64,000 nt of DNA, from NCBI RefSeq assembly GCF_022836875.1, contig NZ_CP090376.1:2790001-2854000 (forward strand), given 5' to 3'. The notes under the pieces are model-generated. The model was not told the DNA's origin and did no database searches. It saw only the letters and a program-made list of their open reading frames with translations. This DNA is from Flavobacterium enshiense. GTDB taxonomy: Bacteria > Bacteroidota > Bacteroidia > Flavobacteriales > Flavobacteriaceae. This document shows positions 1 to 7,514 of the stretch, piece after piece (the first letter of the stretch is position 1; each line of letters starts with the position of its first letter). The position numbers and the translations under genes are program-made.

Positions 1-1
1 A

Positions 2-388
2 AAGGAACTAAACAGTTTTAACCTCGAAAATATTTCTGAACTAAATTCAATAGCGCAAAAAATCGATTATTATCCAAATAGCAAACGATTTGCTGTAATT
101 CAAAACGGATTTCAAAGCTTGTTAATTCACAACTTTCAACAGAAAATAACAATGGATAAAACATGGGAATATCTATTTCCGCTTATAAAGAAATCATATT
201 TAAAATTTGATCTTGATAACACCATTTTTCAGAATTACGATTTTTACAGTTATTTAAATAATGGCTATCAAGAATTTAACTCTTATACCATTAAAGATAT
301 TCCCATACAACTTCGAAAAAATGAAAATGAAATTCCATTAAAAAGCATCGAAACTTTCAACAAAATAAAAAAAGAATTCAACTGGTAA
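2..388 (+). CDS. Hypothetical protein, 5' truncated by window edge
   Basis: The frame is open from base 2 to the stop at 386-388, about 128 codons, so the start lies outside the window. The protein is hydrophilic with several aromatic residues and ends KKEFNW. No signal peptide or known domain can be seen in the part available. It is the gene of the first, partial cassette; its 3' end CAGCAGGTAAC should be mirrored by a cassette start GTTACCTGCTG just left of the window. Confidence 0.6.
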   Translation, partial: KELNSFNLENISELNSIAQKIDYYPNSKRFAVIQNGFQSLLIHNFQQKITMDKTWEYLFPLIKKSYLKFDLDNTIFQNYDFYSYLNNGYQEFNSYTIKDIPIQLRKNENEIPLKSIETFNKIKKEFNW

Positions 389-402
389 TAAACACAGCAG
401 GT

Positions 403-528
403 AACAGCGGTTTTAAGAAATTAGGGTTTGGGTGTATAATGGAACGGTCTTTTTGTATATTTGGCTTTAGTCCTAATGGAATGGTTTGGGAACAAAAATC
501 CCCAACTTCTTAAAGCCGGCGGGACGTT
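403..528 (+). repeat. attC-like site 1 (class A)
   Basis: Runs from the AAC of the left box to the GTT of the right box. The left half has AACAGCGG then TTTTAAGAAATTGGGG; the right half has CCCCAACTTCTTAAAG then CCGGCGGGACGTT. The halves pair apart from a few unpaired bases, as in integron attC sites, and by analogy the cut would be between G526 and T527. The loop holds a -7 element TATATTTG at 456-463 facing the next gene. Class A means a short loop with CTTCAGTCC-like sequence after the -7 element. Confidence 0.88.
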
Positions 529-560
529 GTGCGAAAGTTAACAAAACTAACATAAATAAT

Positions 561-1070
561 TTGGATACAAATAAAAACTCCCTACGAGACTATATCAATA
601 GAAATGTAAACATTCTTACTACAATAGGCATATTTAATGCACTAGCTATATATTCCTCATCGTTACCTATAAAAAATGAATTACCAAATATTTTGAGTCT
701 ATTTTTTTTGCTATTATCATTTATAAGCTCTTTACCTACTTTATATGAAAAAAAACACAGACATACATTGATTACACACGCTTTTAGTATCATAATTCTT
801 TCCTGTCAGTGTTTAATTATGATAATTGTTTCTGAAACATATTCTTGGGCGATGAAGAATATTATTACTCCTACTCTACTTTTATTATTTATGTCAATCT
901 TAGGCACATATTCCTTTACTAGAATTTTAATTCATAAAGAATGGTTCAAAAACATGAATAATAACCATAAAATTTTATTTTCATTTTTTTATATTACATT
1001 AATGCTAATAGCCATTCTTTTCACTTTAAGCTTTGTTCTAAACCGACTTGGATGGGGGTTTAATAAATGA
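561..1070 (+). CDS. Multi-pass membrane protein, unknown function
   Basis: About 169 aa from a TTG start at 561; the frame is open further upstream into the attC site, but that part only translates the repeat and has no ATG. About five hydrophobic segments follow (for example residues near LSLFFLLLSF, LIMIIVS, LLLLFMSIL and FSFFYITLMLIAI in order), so an inner-membrane location is likely. I do not recognise a family. The start codon is the weak point; no ATG occurs before the first membrane segment. Confidence 0.55.
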   Translation: MDTNKNSLRDYINRNVNILTTIGIFNALAIYSSSLPIKNELPNILSLFFLLLSFISSLPTLYEKKHRHTLITHAFSIIILSCQCLIMIIVSETYSWAMKNIITPTLLLLFMSILGTYSFTRILIHKEWFKNMNNNHKILFSFFYITLMLIAILFTLSFVLNRLGWGFNK

Positions 1071-1085
1071 TTAAAACCTTCGCAC

Positions 1086-1208
1086 AACAGCGGTTTGCAG
1101 CAAGTGGGGTTTTAGGGAAAAACCAAACATCTTTTGTATATTTGGCTTTAGTAATAAACAAACTAAAGGCACAAAAAATCCCCACCTGCAGCAAGCCGGC
1201 GGGACGTT
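1086..1208 (+). repeat. attC-like site 2
   Basis: 123 bp. Arms GTTTGCAGCAAGTGGGG / CCCCACCTGCAGCAAGC with a class A-like loop (AAACAAACTAAAGGC variant). -7 element TATATTTG at 1137-1144. The next cassette begins TTACCAGCC and is interrupted by the IS after 18 nt. Confidence 0.87.
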
Positions 1209-1276
1209 ACCAGCCATTTTAAAAAGTGCGTCGTCCTAAAATAGGTTGACTAAAAATTAAACACTTTTAGTATCCT

Positions 1277-1660
1277 ATGGAAACAACAAGAAAACAACCC
1301 TGCCGAAAAAATGAGTATCAGAAAATCAGTTTTGATCTCAAACTTTCCATCATTGACGAAATTAATAATGGACAAATCTCTGTAAACTATGCTGCCAAAA
1401 AGTATGGCATTTCTCGAAGTTCCATTGACTATTGGAGAAAGAAATTATCTAACTTTACATCCAAATCCAAAGCAATGAGCAAGAACGACGAGATTAAAAA
1501 ACTAAGAGAACGTATAGAAGAACTGGAATTTATTAAAGACTTCCAACAAGACATCATTGCTGATTTTGAAGTAACCACAGGACTGGATATCGCAAAAAAG
1601 TCGTTGCCCGAAACATTAGTAAAAGAGATAGAGAAAAAGAAAAGAAACCTTTTAAAGTAA
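1277..1660 (+). CDS. IS3-family transposase OrfA
   Basis: 127 aa. An N-terminal helix-turn-helix of the HTH_Tnp_1 kind (AAKKYGISRSSIDYWRKKL, about residues 39-57) would bind the terminal repeats, and a following coiled coil with leucine spacing (KKLRERIEELEF) would dimerise. Two candidate slippery sites lie in frame for a -1 shift into OrfB: AAAAAAG at 1594-1600 and GAAAAAG at 1633-1639. The second keeps the conserved OrfA tail and seems more likely. The OrfAB fusion would be the active transposase. Confidence 0.9.
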   Translation: METTRKQPCRKNEYQKISFDLKLSIIDEINNGQISVNYAAKKYGISRSSIDYWRKKLSNFTSKSKAMSKNDEIKKLRERIEELEFIKDFQQDIIADFEVTTGLDIAKKSLPETLVKEIEKKKRNLLK

Positions 1661-2502
1661 AATGGCTTTATCAATGTTTCGGAATATCCAAACAAGCTTA
1701 TTATAAACGAATCAAAGCTGATAAACAGCGAGAAGAACAAGTTATTGTAATTAAAGAACTCATTGCGCCTATCAGGAAAAAACAAACCCGGTACGGTGGA
1801 AGAAAACTGTACCTGGACATTAAAGATGATTTGGAAAAGAGGGATATAAAAATGGGAAGAGATAACTTTTTTAGGTTCTTGAAAACACATCAGTTATTGG
1901 TTAAGAAAACTAAGCAATTCCATATCACAACCGATTCCAAACATTTTTTCTATAAATCGCCAAACCGAATTAAGAACATCACTCCTACTCACGCGGAACA
2001 GATCTGGGTCAGCGATATAACCTACCTTAAAACACAAGAAAAACACGCTTATTTGGCTTTGGTAACAGACATCTATTCCAAGAAAATAATGGGGTTCAAA
2101 CTCGATACGAATATGAAAGCTACATTAGTGAAAGATGCTCTTCAAATGGCTTTAAAAAACAGAATGCATAAACATCAAAACATCATTCATCACAGCGACA
2201 GGGGAATACAGTATTGCTGTCCCGAGTTCTCCGAATTCGCGCAAAACAACGGCATGTTACTCAGTACAACCCAGCAATACGACCCTTATGAAAACGCAGT
2301 AGCGGAGAGGATTAACGGAATTTTGAAATATGAGTTTGGTTTATTAAAAACATTACCTAATTTAGTCTTGGCTCAGAAAATGATTAAACAGGCGGTAAAC
2401 ACATACAATAATGAAAGAAGGCACTACAGCTTAGATATGAAAACACCTGAGTTTGCACACAAAAATCAAATGCATAAATACAAATTTTACAACCTGAATT
2501 AA
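1633..2502 (+). CDS. IS3-family transposase OrfB (DDE integrase domain)
   Basis: This frame lies -1 to orfA and has no good start codon of its own upstream, so it is probably made as an OrfAB fusion by frameshifting; coordinates start at the likely slip site. After a helical region (CFGISKQAYYKR) comes the rve domain with all three acidic positions visible: the Asp in WVSDITYLK, the Asp in HHSDRGIQY and the Glu in NAVAERINGILKYE. The C terminus has the usual YNNERRHYSLDMKTPEF motif. It appears intact. Confidence 0.9.
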   Translation, partial: EKEKKPFKVKWLYQCFGISKQAYYKRIKADKQREEQVIVIKELIAPIRKKQTRYGGRKLYLDIKDDLEKRDIKMGRDNFFRFLKTHQLLVKKTKQFHITTDSKHFFYKSPNRIKNITPTHAEQIWVSDITYLKTQEKHAYLALVTDIYSKKIMGFKLDTNMKATLVKDALQMALKNRMHKHQNIIHHSDRGIQYCCPEFSEFAQNNGMLLSTTQQYDPYENAVAERINGILKYEFGLLKTLPNLVLAQKMIKQAVNTYNNERRHYSLDMKTPEFAHKNQMHKYKFYNLN

Positions 2503-2544
2503 TAACCAAAATGGTCAACCTATTTCAGGACAAGACAAAGACAA

Positions 2545-3051
2545 ATGACACTACAAAAATATATGGACAGCTTACCCAAAGATGGACAATTTAAAATTGC
2601 TATTCGACTGACAAAATTGGCTCTTCCAATTTGGGAAAATTATGCAGACAAAAATTCACTCACATATCGTGACACTGTGATTGGTTTGACACATACTGTG
2701 GAGAAGAAAATATTGAAAGACACTATTGATGCAGTTGAAAAATATCTCAACTCAAATAAGATTGAAAAATTCATTGGTGTGAAAAGCGAACTCACAGAAA
2801 TACGCAGACAATTTGATGACCCGATTGTTGCACTTCAAGACACCGATTGGGAATTACCAAACGAAGTTCAAAAAACATTTTATGCAGTTTATAATCTAAT
2901 AGACTATTTATTAGGTAAAGAGAAGACTGTTTTTGACGAATCGACAATTTATGTTTCAATTAATCAAGCGGTAGACGCACTAGAAACATCCAAAACCTTG
3001 ACCTTTGACGAAATAAGTAAAATACTTGATGAAATAAAAAACGGCAGGTAA
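2545..3051 (+). CDS. Hypothetical protein, soluble helical
   Basis: 168 aa, mostly amphipathic helix, with no signal peptide or membrane segment, so cytoplasmic. No family recognised. It is the cargo gene of the cassette broken by the IS, with its ATG only 7 bp after the IS end, so its original promoter in attC site 2 is now 1.3 kb away and any transcription would come from the IS or through it. The TAA stop (3049-3051) is contributed by the left box of attC site 3 (GGTAAC). Confidence 0.7.
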   Translation: MTLQKYMDSLPKDGQFKIAIRLTKLALPIWENYADKNSLTYRDTVIGLTHTVEKKILKDTIDAVEKYLNSNKIEKFIGVKSELTEIRRQFDDPIVALQDTDWELPNEVQKTFYAVYNLIDYLLGKEKTVFDESTIYVSINQAVDALETSKTLTFDEISKILDEIKNGR

Positions 3052-3204
3052 CAGCGGTTTTATGCTATGGCAGGGCTTGGGATTTTTTGGATTGGTCAGT
3101 ACTTGCATTTCTTCTTAAAAAGAAGTTTTTTCTTTCCACTTTTCGGTATATTTGTAAACATTAGTAATAAAAAATCTGCCACAGCATAAAGCCGGCGGGA
3201 CGTT
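3050..3204 (+). repeat. attC-like site 3 (class B with hairpin)
   Basis: 155 bp. Arms TTTTATGCTATGGCAGGG / CCGCCACAGCATAAAG; the A in GGCAGG is an uncompensated change against CCGCC. -7 TATATTTG at 3147-3154. The loop contains a hairpin plus T-tract. Confidence 0.86.
3111..3131 (+). terminator. Possible intrinsic terminator inside attC site 3
   Basis: CTTCTT/AAGAAG stem with an A-rich loop, followed by TTTTTT. It lies after the preceding gene and upstream of the -7 element of the same site. The stem has few G:C pairs, so strength is uncertain. Confidence 0.4.
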
Positions 3205-3328
3205 GGCGGTAATTTTACAGAACCGACCGCAAACAAGCCGACATCAAAATCTGAGAATAAAAAAAGTGGACAGTTAAGAACTTCCGCTTTTGGACATTTA
3301 TATAATTATCGTTTATAATCAAAAATCA

Positions 3329-4066
3329 TTAAATCGACTTCGGATTTTTAGCAAATAAATTACGATTGAACGCTACAACTTCCTCGTGTGTCGGTTGCGT
3401 GGTAAATTTCATTAAATCTAAAATTGCCAAATCACGAATTTGTGGAGCAGTTTTTTTGTCAGCATTTTCGAGTGCCTCTTTTAGGTCAGACGAATTTAAT
3501 TCTGTACAATAAGCAGGTGTTCCAGGTTGGTGTTTCCAAGATTGCGACAAAAGCCCTGCATCGACAAAATCAAAACCTGCATCCTTGACCAAGCCAGATA
3601 CTATTTTTTTTGCGTTTTCATCATTTCCTGAAATAGCCATAGCAATATTTTCATTTCCGCTAACAAGACTTTGAGCTAAAAGATTATTAAATGCTTTTAT
3701 AACAGGACGACCAATTTGCTCGGAAACCCATTCACTTTCAACTTTACCAGCTTTTAGTTCTTCAATTTCGCCATCTCGAAAAGGGTAATAATTTGCGGTA
3801 TCGACTATAATTAAATTTTGTGGGCTTTCTTCAAACAAATTTTTTGGCAAATCAGGAATTGCAATAGTTGGAACAGATAATATAACAACATCTACATTTT
3901 TTACAACATCCATTAACGAAGCGGGCAAAGCACCGATTTCGTTTGCTTTTTTCTCTAATTCTTCAAATACATCTCTATTTGAAACTTTAACTTGATGACC
4001 TGCCGCAATCATTTTTTTTGCAATTGTGCCACCAATAGCACCAGTGCCAATTATTCCTATTTTCAT
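3329..4066 (-). CDS. NADPH-dependent F420 reductase-like oxidoreductase
   Basis: 245 aa. The N terminus has a Rossmann dinucleotide motif GIIGTGAIGGTIAKKM (about residues 4-19), then SNRD at the end of beta-2, typical of the NADP oxidoreductase, coenzyme F420-dependent family (F420_oxidored). Residues VILSVPTIAIPDLP and IIVDTANYYPFRDGE fit the family's core, and the later KAFNN segment corresponds to the substrate side. The electron partner is unknown; many bacterial members do not use F420. It is the only reverse-strand gene accepted in the window, divergent from the HxlR regulator at 4161 with a 94-bp intergenic region. It probably responds to that regulator. Confidence 0.85.
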   Translation of the reverse strand: MKIGIIGTGAIGGTIAKKMIAAGHQVKVSNRDVFEELEKKANEIGALPASLMDVVKNVDVVILSVPTIAIPDLPKNLFEESPQNLIIVDTANYYPFRDGEIEELKAGKVESEWVSEQIGRPVIKAFNNLLAQSLVSGNENIAMAISGNDENAKKIVSGLVKDAGFDFVDAGLLSQSWKHQPGTPAYCTELNSSDLKEALENADKKTAPQIRDLAILDLMKFTTQPTHEEVVAFNRNLFAKNPKSI

Positions 4067-4093
4067 TTTGATTATTTTTTACTAATTATAGTG

Positions 4094-4145
4094 CAAATTT
4101 ATTCAAAATTACTTTCCTTTGTATAGTGCTTTCCCAAAAGAAAGT
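4094..4145. promoter_or_regulatory. Divergent control region between oxidoreductase and HxlR gene
   Basis: On the minus strand 4101-4094 reads TAAATTTG, a match to the Flavobacteriia -7 element for the oxidoreductase gene. ACTTTC at 4111-4116 and GAAAGT at 4140-4145 form inverted arms, and CTTTCC occurs twice (4112 and 4129). This is a candidate HxlR operator, inferred from position and symmetry only. Confidence 0.4.
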
Positions 4146-4160
4146 GAAATTTAATTTAGT

Positions 4161-4511
4161 ATGGCAAAGAAAAAAGCTTATTGTGATTGTTTAGACACGG
4201 TAAAACCTGTTAGAGACACACTTGACGTAATTAATGGAAAATGGAAATTACCAATCATTATTTCTGTTGGAGTTGGCAACGAAAGATTTACAGATATTCA
4301 AGAAAGCATTGCTGGCTTAACACCAAAAGTATTGGCTAAAGAACTTAAAGATTTGGAACAACACCAACTTATCAAGAGAATAATCATTGACGATTATCCC
4401 ATAAAAATATCTTACAAATTAGAAACTTATGCCGACACATTAACGCCAATTATTTATGCATTAAAAGATTGGGGTTTAAATCACAAGAAAAAGATTTTTA
4501 CAAAAGAGTAA
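4161..4511 (+). CDS. HxlR-family transcriptional regulator
   Basis: 116 aa winged helix-turn-helix protein. It has the family hallmarks: an N-terminal cysteine region (YCDCL), PVRDTLDVINGKWKLPII, then RFTDIQESIAGLTPKVLAKELKDLE for the recognition helix and LIKRIIIDDYPIKISYKLE for the wing. HxlR proteins sense electrophiles, oxidants or aldehydes and often control an adjacent divergent oxidoreductase, which fits the gene at 3329-4066. This regulator-plus-target pair is carried as one cassette. Confidence 0.9.
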   Translation: MAKKKAYCDCLDTVKPVRDTLDVINGKWKLPIIISVGVGNERFTDIQESIAGLTPKVLAKELKDLEQHQLIKRIIIDDYPIKISYKLETYADTLTPIIYALKDWGLNHKKKIFTKE

Positions 4512-4546
4512 AATTCTTAGGGTTAAACCGAAAAAAAACTACCGCC

Positions 4547-4671
4547 AACAAGGGTTTTATGCAAGTGGGGTTTTAAGGCAAAACTGAAACATCTTTTTGT
4601 ATATTTGGCTTCAGTCTTAATGGAATGGTTCGGGAGCAAAAGTCCCCACCTGCATAAAGCCCCGGGACGTT
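4547..4671 (+). repeat. attC-like site 4 (AAGGG core variant)
   Basis: 125 bp. Left core AACAAGGGTTTT pairs with AAAGCCCCGGGACGTT, replacing the usual GCGG/CCGGC on both sides. Inner arms ATGCAAGTGGGG / CCCCACCTGCAT. -7 TATATTTG at 4600-4607. Confidence 0.87.
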
Positions 4672-4708
4672 ATGAGTAATGCGCCCAAACGCGGCGAAAA
4701 AAGAGTGA

Positions 4709-5185
4709 ATGAAAAACATTGATTTAAAATTAGCACTGATTCAATCACTAGGGATTATCTTTCTTATTGAAGGGATTGAAAGACTTTATATGTTTTCACA
4801 ATCTGAAAAATATGAATGTGTTTTAGCATATCTTAAAGATCAAAATTCTGATTGTTGGAAAAAATTTGAATCTCCTTATGAAACAATGGGAGATTTTATG
4901 GTTAGTGGATTCGTTTTCGGATTTTATGGATTGATTATCGGAATCATCTTAATCGCTCTAATAAATTGGAGAAATAAGACTTCTATTTATAATTCACTTT
5001 TAACTTTTATTCTAATAATGATACCTTTTGCATGTGGAGTTTTTAGAAAAGGTTTCATAAATGATTTGTTCAATTCATTTGGCGGTCTTTTTTCAAGAGA
5101 TTTTACCGTTGAAAATTTTATTGGCGGTTCCACTTTTACTATAATAGCAATAATAATTTTATGGAAAAGTCGGAAAAATTCATAA
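4709..5185 (+). CDS. Membrane protein, unknown function
   Basis: 158 aa. An N-terminal hydrophobic segment (LALIQSLGIIFLIEGIE), a Cys-containing extracytoplasmic or loop stretch (residues about 38-55), then three more membrane segments (VFGFYGLIIGIILIAL, LLTFILIMIPFACGVF and FTIIAIIILW). Short basic C terminus KSRKNS. Family not recognised. It is the sole gene of its cassette. Confidence 0.65.
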   Translation: MKNIDLKLALIQSLGIIFLIEGIERLYMFSQSEKYECVLAYLKDQNSDCWKKFESPYETMGDFMVSGFVFGFYGLIIGIILIALINWRNKTSIYNSLLTFILIMIPFACGVFRKGFINDLFNSFGGLFSRDFTVENFIGGSTFTIIAIIILWKSRKNS

Positions 5186-5197
5186 AGCACTACTCAT

Positions 5198-5321
5198 AAC
5201 AGCGGTTTTAAGAAATTGGGGCTATAGGCAAAATTTAAAGGTAATTTCATATATTTGGCTACAGTTCTAATGGAATGGTTTGAGAACAAAATCCCCAACT
5301 TCTTAAAGCCGGCGGGACGTT
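5198..5321 (+). repeat. attC-like site 5 (class A)
   Basis: 124 bp. Arms TTTTAAGAAATTGGGG / CCCCAACTTCTTAAAG. -7 TATATTTG at 5250-5257. Confidence 0.87.
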
Positions 5322-5530
5322 AACTGTAATGCGAAAAAACTGAATCTATAACCATGAATATTTTCATTTTTTCAATCAAATTAATACACATTTCTTAATT
5401 GTGTTTTTCCCACGAAAAAATTCTTAATGAAAGGATATATAGTGCAATTTGCAATAATAAACATGAAGATATTTAATCCTTAACTAGCTATCTTTGGCCC
5501 ATAAAGATTAATAACAACGAAGAAGTATTT

Positions 5531-5905
5531 ATGAAAACTTTTTTTGAATATTTTTACTATAAATTTGCTAAACTAGATAATTTAAATCATCAATATGCAA
5601 TACATGTTCTAACAACGACTCAATTTACTCTTTTCCTAAACATGATTTTCTTGTTTATAGCAGGACCATTAGAATTAAGAGGTAAACCAAGTAATCCTGT
5701 AGTCATAACTTTTGTATTGCTTTTTTTTGCTTTAGATTATTATAATAGTAAGCTTTACAAGGGAAGGTTTGAAGAGTTTGCTGAAAAATGGTGTATTGAA
5801 GATAAAAAAGATAGAAAAGTTGGAAATCGTAAAATTATACTTTTTATAATTTTTTCATGGGGCTTTATTTTTATCAATGGTTGGATTTATAATAGATACC
5901 AATAA
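5531..5905 (+). CDS. Small membrane protein, unknown function
   Basis: 124 aa with three predicted membrane segments (FTLFLNMIFLFIAG, VVITFVLLFFALDYY and IILFIIFSWGFIFING) separated by a basic cytoplasmic loop (KLYKGRFEEF...KDRKVGNRK). Start at ATG 5531, 210 bp into the cassette; the leader before it has no other start in frame and no other gene. Resembles several other small 3-4 TM cassette proteins in this array only in general layout. Confidence 0.65.
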   Translation: MKTFFEYFYYKFAKLDNLNHQYAIHVLTTTQFTLFLNMIFLFIAGPLELRGKPSNPVVITFVLLFFALDYYNSKLYKGRFEEFAEKWCIEDKKDRKVGNRKIILFIIFSWGFIFINGWIYNRYQ

Positions 5906-5971
5906 TCTTCTAGGATAGTGAATAATTTCACATTACTTGCTATCTACTAATTCCAAATCAGCACTACAGTT

Positions 5972-6129
5972 AACAGCGGTTTTATGAAATGGCGGGTTTA
6001 GGGATTTATCGGTAATGGTCAGTGTTTGTTTTTCTTTCTCCGAAAGAGGTTTTTTCATTCAGTCTTTTCGGTATATTTGTAAACATCAGTAATAAAAATT
6101 CCGCCACTTCATAAAGCCGGCGGGACGTT
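5972..6129 (+). repeat. attC-like site 6 (class B)
   Basis: 158 bp. Arms TTTTATGAAATGGCGG / CCGCCACTTCATAAAG. -7 TATATTTG at 6072-6079. Class B loops are longer and carry CGGTATATTTGTAAAC. Confidence 0.87.
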
Positions 6130-6207
6130 GTACACAATTTTGCAAAAAAATGACGAAACAAATCAATAACATCATTTTTCATATCATGAAGAAATTTATT
6201 TAATACC

Positions 6208-6777
6208 ATGAATTCCAATTATTTTTTAAAACAAAACGCAAAAAAAGTTATCTTTTTGATATTGATAATTCCAATAATAATTCAATTATTTTTAATAAAC
6301 ATAATTCAAGTAATTCACAACGGCAGTGAAATAATTTACTATTTGTCATTTTTGCTTTTTGGATTGTTGTACTTGCCTTATCTTTATTGGCTATACAGTA
6401 TTGTAAACTTTTTCTTTACGAATTCAAATAAGTTTGTTGAATTAAAATTAAATAATTTCAAAATATGTTTAGCAATAAACGTTCTTGTGGTTTTTAATTT
6501 TGTTTTGTTTGTTGCATATATATTCAGTTTTGTTTTTTTAAAAAGTGGATTACCTAATACTGATATAATTTTATGCTTTGGTTTTATGCAGTTTGTAGGT
6601 GTTGTATCTTTTGTATATACTGGTTATTTTGTTAGTAAGCTAATCACCACTATTGAATTAAACCGTAAAATATATTTTAGCGATATTGTAGGTAATTTTA
6701 TTATTTTATCAATTCCTCCATTAGCAATATGGATTATACATAATAAAGCTAAAAAGCTTGCGGAAAGAAAAAATTAA
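6208..6777 (+). CDS. Multi-pass membrane protein, unknown function
   Basis: 189 aa. Hydrophobic segments near residues 12-32, 42-65, 90-115, 122-147 and 158-178 suggest five membrane passes, with a basic C terminus (NKAKKLAERKN). No family recognised. The cassette-end rule is satisfied: TTGTACACAATTTT at the start matches AAACTGTGTACAA at the end. Confidence 0.65.
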   Translation: MNSNYFLKQNAKKVIFLILIIPIIIQLFLINIIQVIHNGSEIIYYLSFLLFGLLYLPYLYWLYSIVNFFFTNSNKFVELKLNNFKICLAINVLVVFNFVLFVAYIFSFVFLKSGLPNTDIILCFGFMQFVGVVSFVYTGYFVSKLITTIELNRKIYFSDIVGNFIILSIPPLAIWIIHNKAKKLAERKN

Positions 6778-6807
6778 AATTGCAAATTCCAAATAAAAAC
6801 TGTGTAC

Positions 6808-6932
6808 AACAGCGGTTTTGTGAAAGTGGGGTTTGTGGCAAAATTTAAAGACAATTTTATATATTTGACTTCAGTCCTAATGGAATGGTTTAGGAACAAA
6901 AATCCCCACCTCCACAAAGCCGGCGGGACGTT
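6808..6932 (+). repeat. attC-like site 7
   Basis: 125 bp. Arms TTTTGTGAAAGTGGGG / CCCCACCTCCACAAAG, class A-like loop with AAATTTAAAG. -7 TATATTTG at 6861-6868. Confidence 0.87.
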
Positions 6933-6964
6933 ATTCGAAATTTTGGGTAAACGAAATCTAAAAA

Positions 6965-7336
6965 ATGAATCCTATAATTAAGAATTTATTTGCTTATCTC
7001 ATATTTAGTTTCATAACTGCCGTAATATTCGCCATTATCTTAAAAATTAAAGTAGGTGGTGGTCAAATGGTGGTTATGGCTCCTCTTTATTTACTAATAA
7101 ATTCAGCAATAGCGATTATAATATCATTAGTACTTATATCTGTTATAAGAAATCTTATTACAATAACTTTATCGTTAAGTCTATGGCTATTTATGATAGT
7201 ATTTGTTTTAACAATGTTTGTGAACAATGATTTTAATCTATTCAAAAATGATATAGATGTATTGTCATTTTCGAGTGTATTTATATCTTTCGTAATATTT
7301 CAATTAACATTAATGATTAAAAAAAACTTCGCATAA
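6965..7336 (+). CDS. Small membrane protein, duplicated cassette copy 1
   Basis: 123 aa with four membrane segments (LFAYLIFSFITAVIFAIIL, MAPLYLLINSAIAIIISLVL, TLSLSLWLFMIVFVLTMFV and SVFISFVIFQLTLMI). The protein is identical to that at 34485-34856, and the following attC sites (8 and 43) are also nearly identical, so whole cassettes were copied. One base in the cassette start here (GTTATTCGAA instead of GTTATGCGAA) spoils the match to its own end. Stop TAA is formed by the attC box. Confidence 0.72.
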   Translation: MNPIIKNLFAYLIFSFITAVIFAIILKIKVGGGQMVVMAPLYLLINSAIAIIISLVLISVIRNLITITLSLSLWLFMIVFVLTMFVNNDFNLFKNDIDVLSFSSVFISFVIFQLTLMIKKNFA

Positions 7337-7492
7337 CAGCGGTTTTCTGCAATGGCGGGTTTAGGGATTTTTTGGGATGGTTAGTGTTTGCATTGCTTCT
7401 TTAAAAAGAAGTCTTTTCCTAACTACTTTTCGGTATATTTGTAAACGTCAGTAATAAAAAAACCGCCGCTGACAGAAAGCCGGCGGGACGTT
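7335..7492 (+). repeat. attC-like site 8 (class B with hairpin)
   Basis: 158 bp. Arms TTTTCTGCAATGGCGG / CCGCCGCTGACAGAAAG. -7 TATATTTG at 7434-7441. Hairpin CTTCTTTAAAAAGAAG in the loop but the T-tract is interrupted (TCTTTT). Confidence 0.87.
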
Positions 7493-7514
7493 AGCAGCAA
7501 GTCAAAACCAAACT

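Larger units (their letters stand above)
1227..2537 (+). mobile_element. IS3-family insertion sequence, copy 1 (1311 bp)
   Basis: Left end TGCGTCGTCCTAAAATAGG and right end CCTATTTCAGGACAAGACA are imperfect inverted repeats of about 24 bp. The element is flanked by a 3-bp direct repeat AAG (1224-1226 and 2538-2540), typical of IS3. It carries orfA and a DDE transposase orfB in -1 frame. It landed 18 nt after the GTT of attC site 2, between the site and the cassette's gene, because the cassette ends TTACCAGCC... and ...GGCAGGTAAC still match around it. An apparently identical copy is at 40778-42088. Confidence 0.93.

Noticed and set aside
403-1208. Regularly spaced repeats taken as a CRISPR array.
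   Set aside because: Repeats are 121-160 bp imperfect palindromes and intervals are genes of variable length; no cas genes are present.
1429-1890. 153-codon reverse frame inside the IS (also 40980-41441).
   Set aside because: Shadow of the transposase genes; composition (F/S/I-rich) is that of antisense translation.
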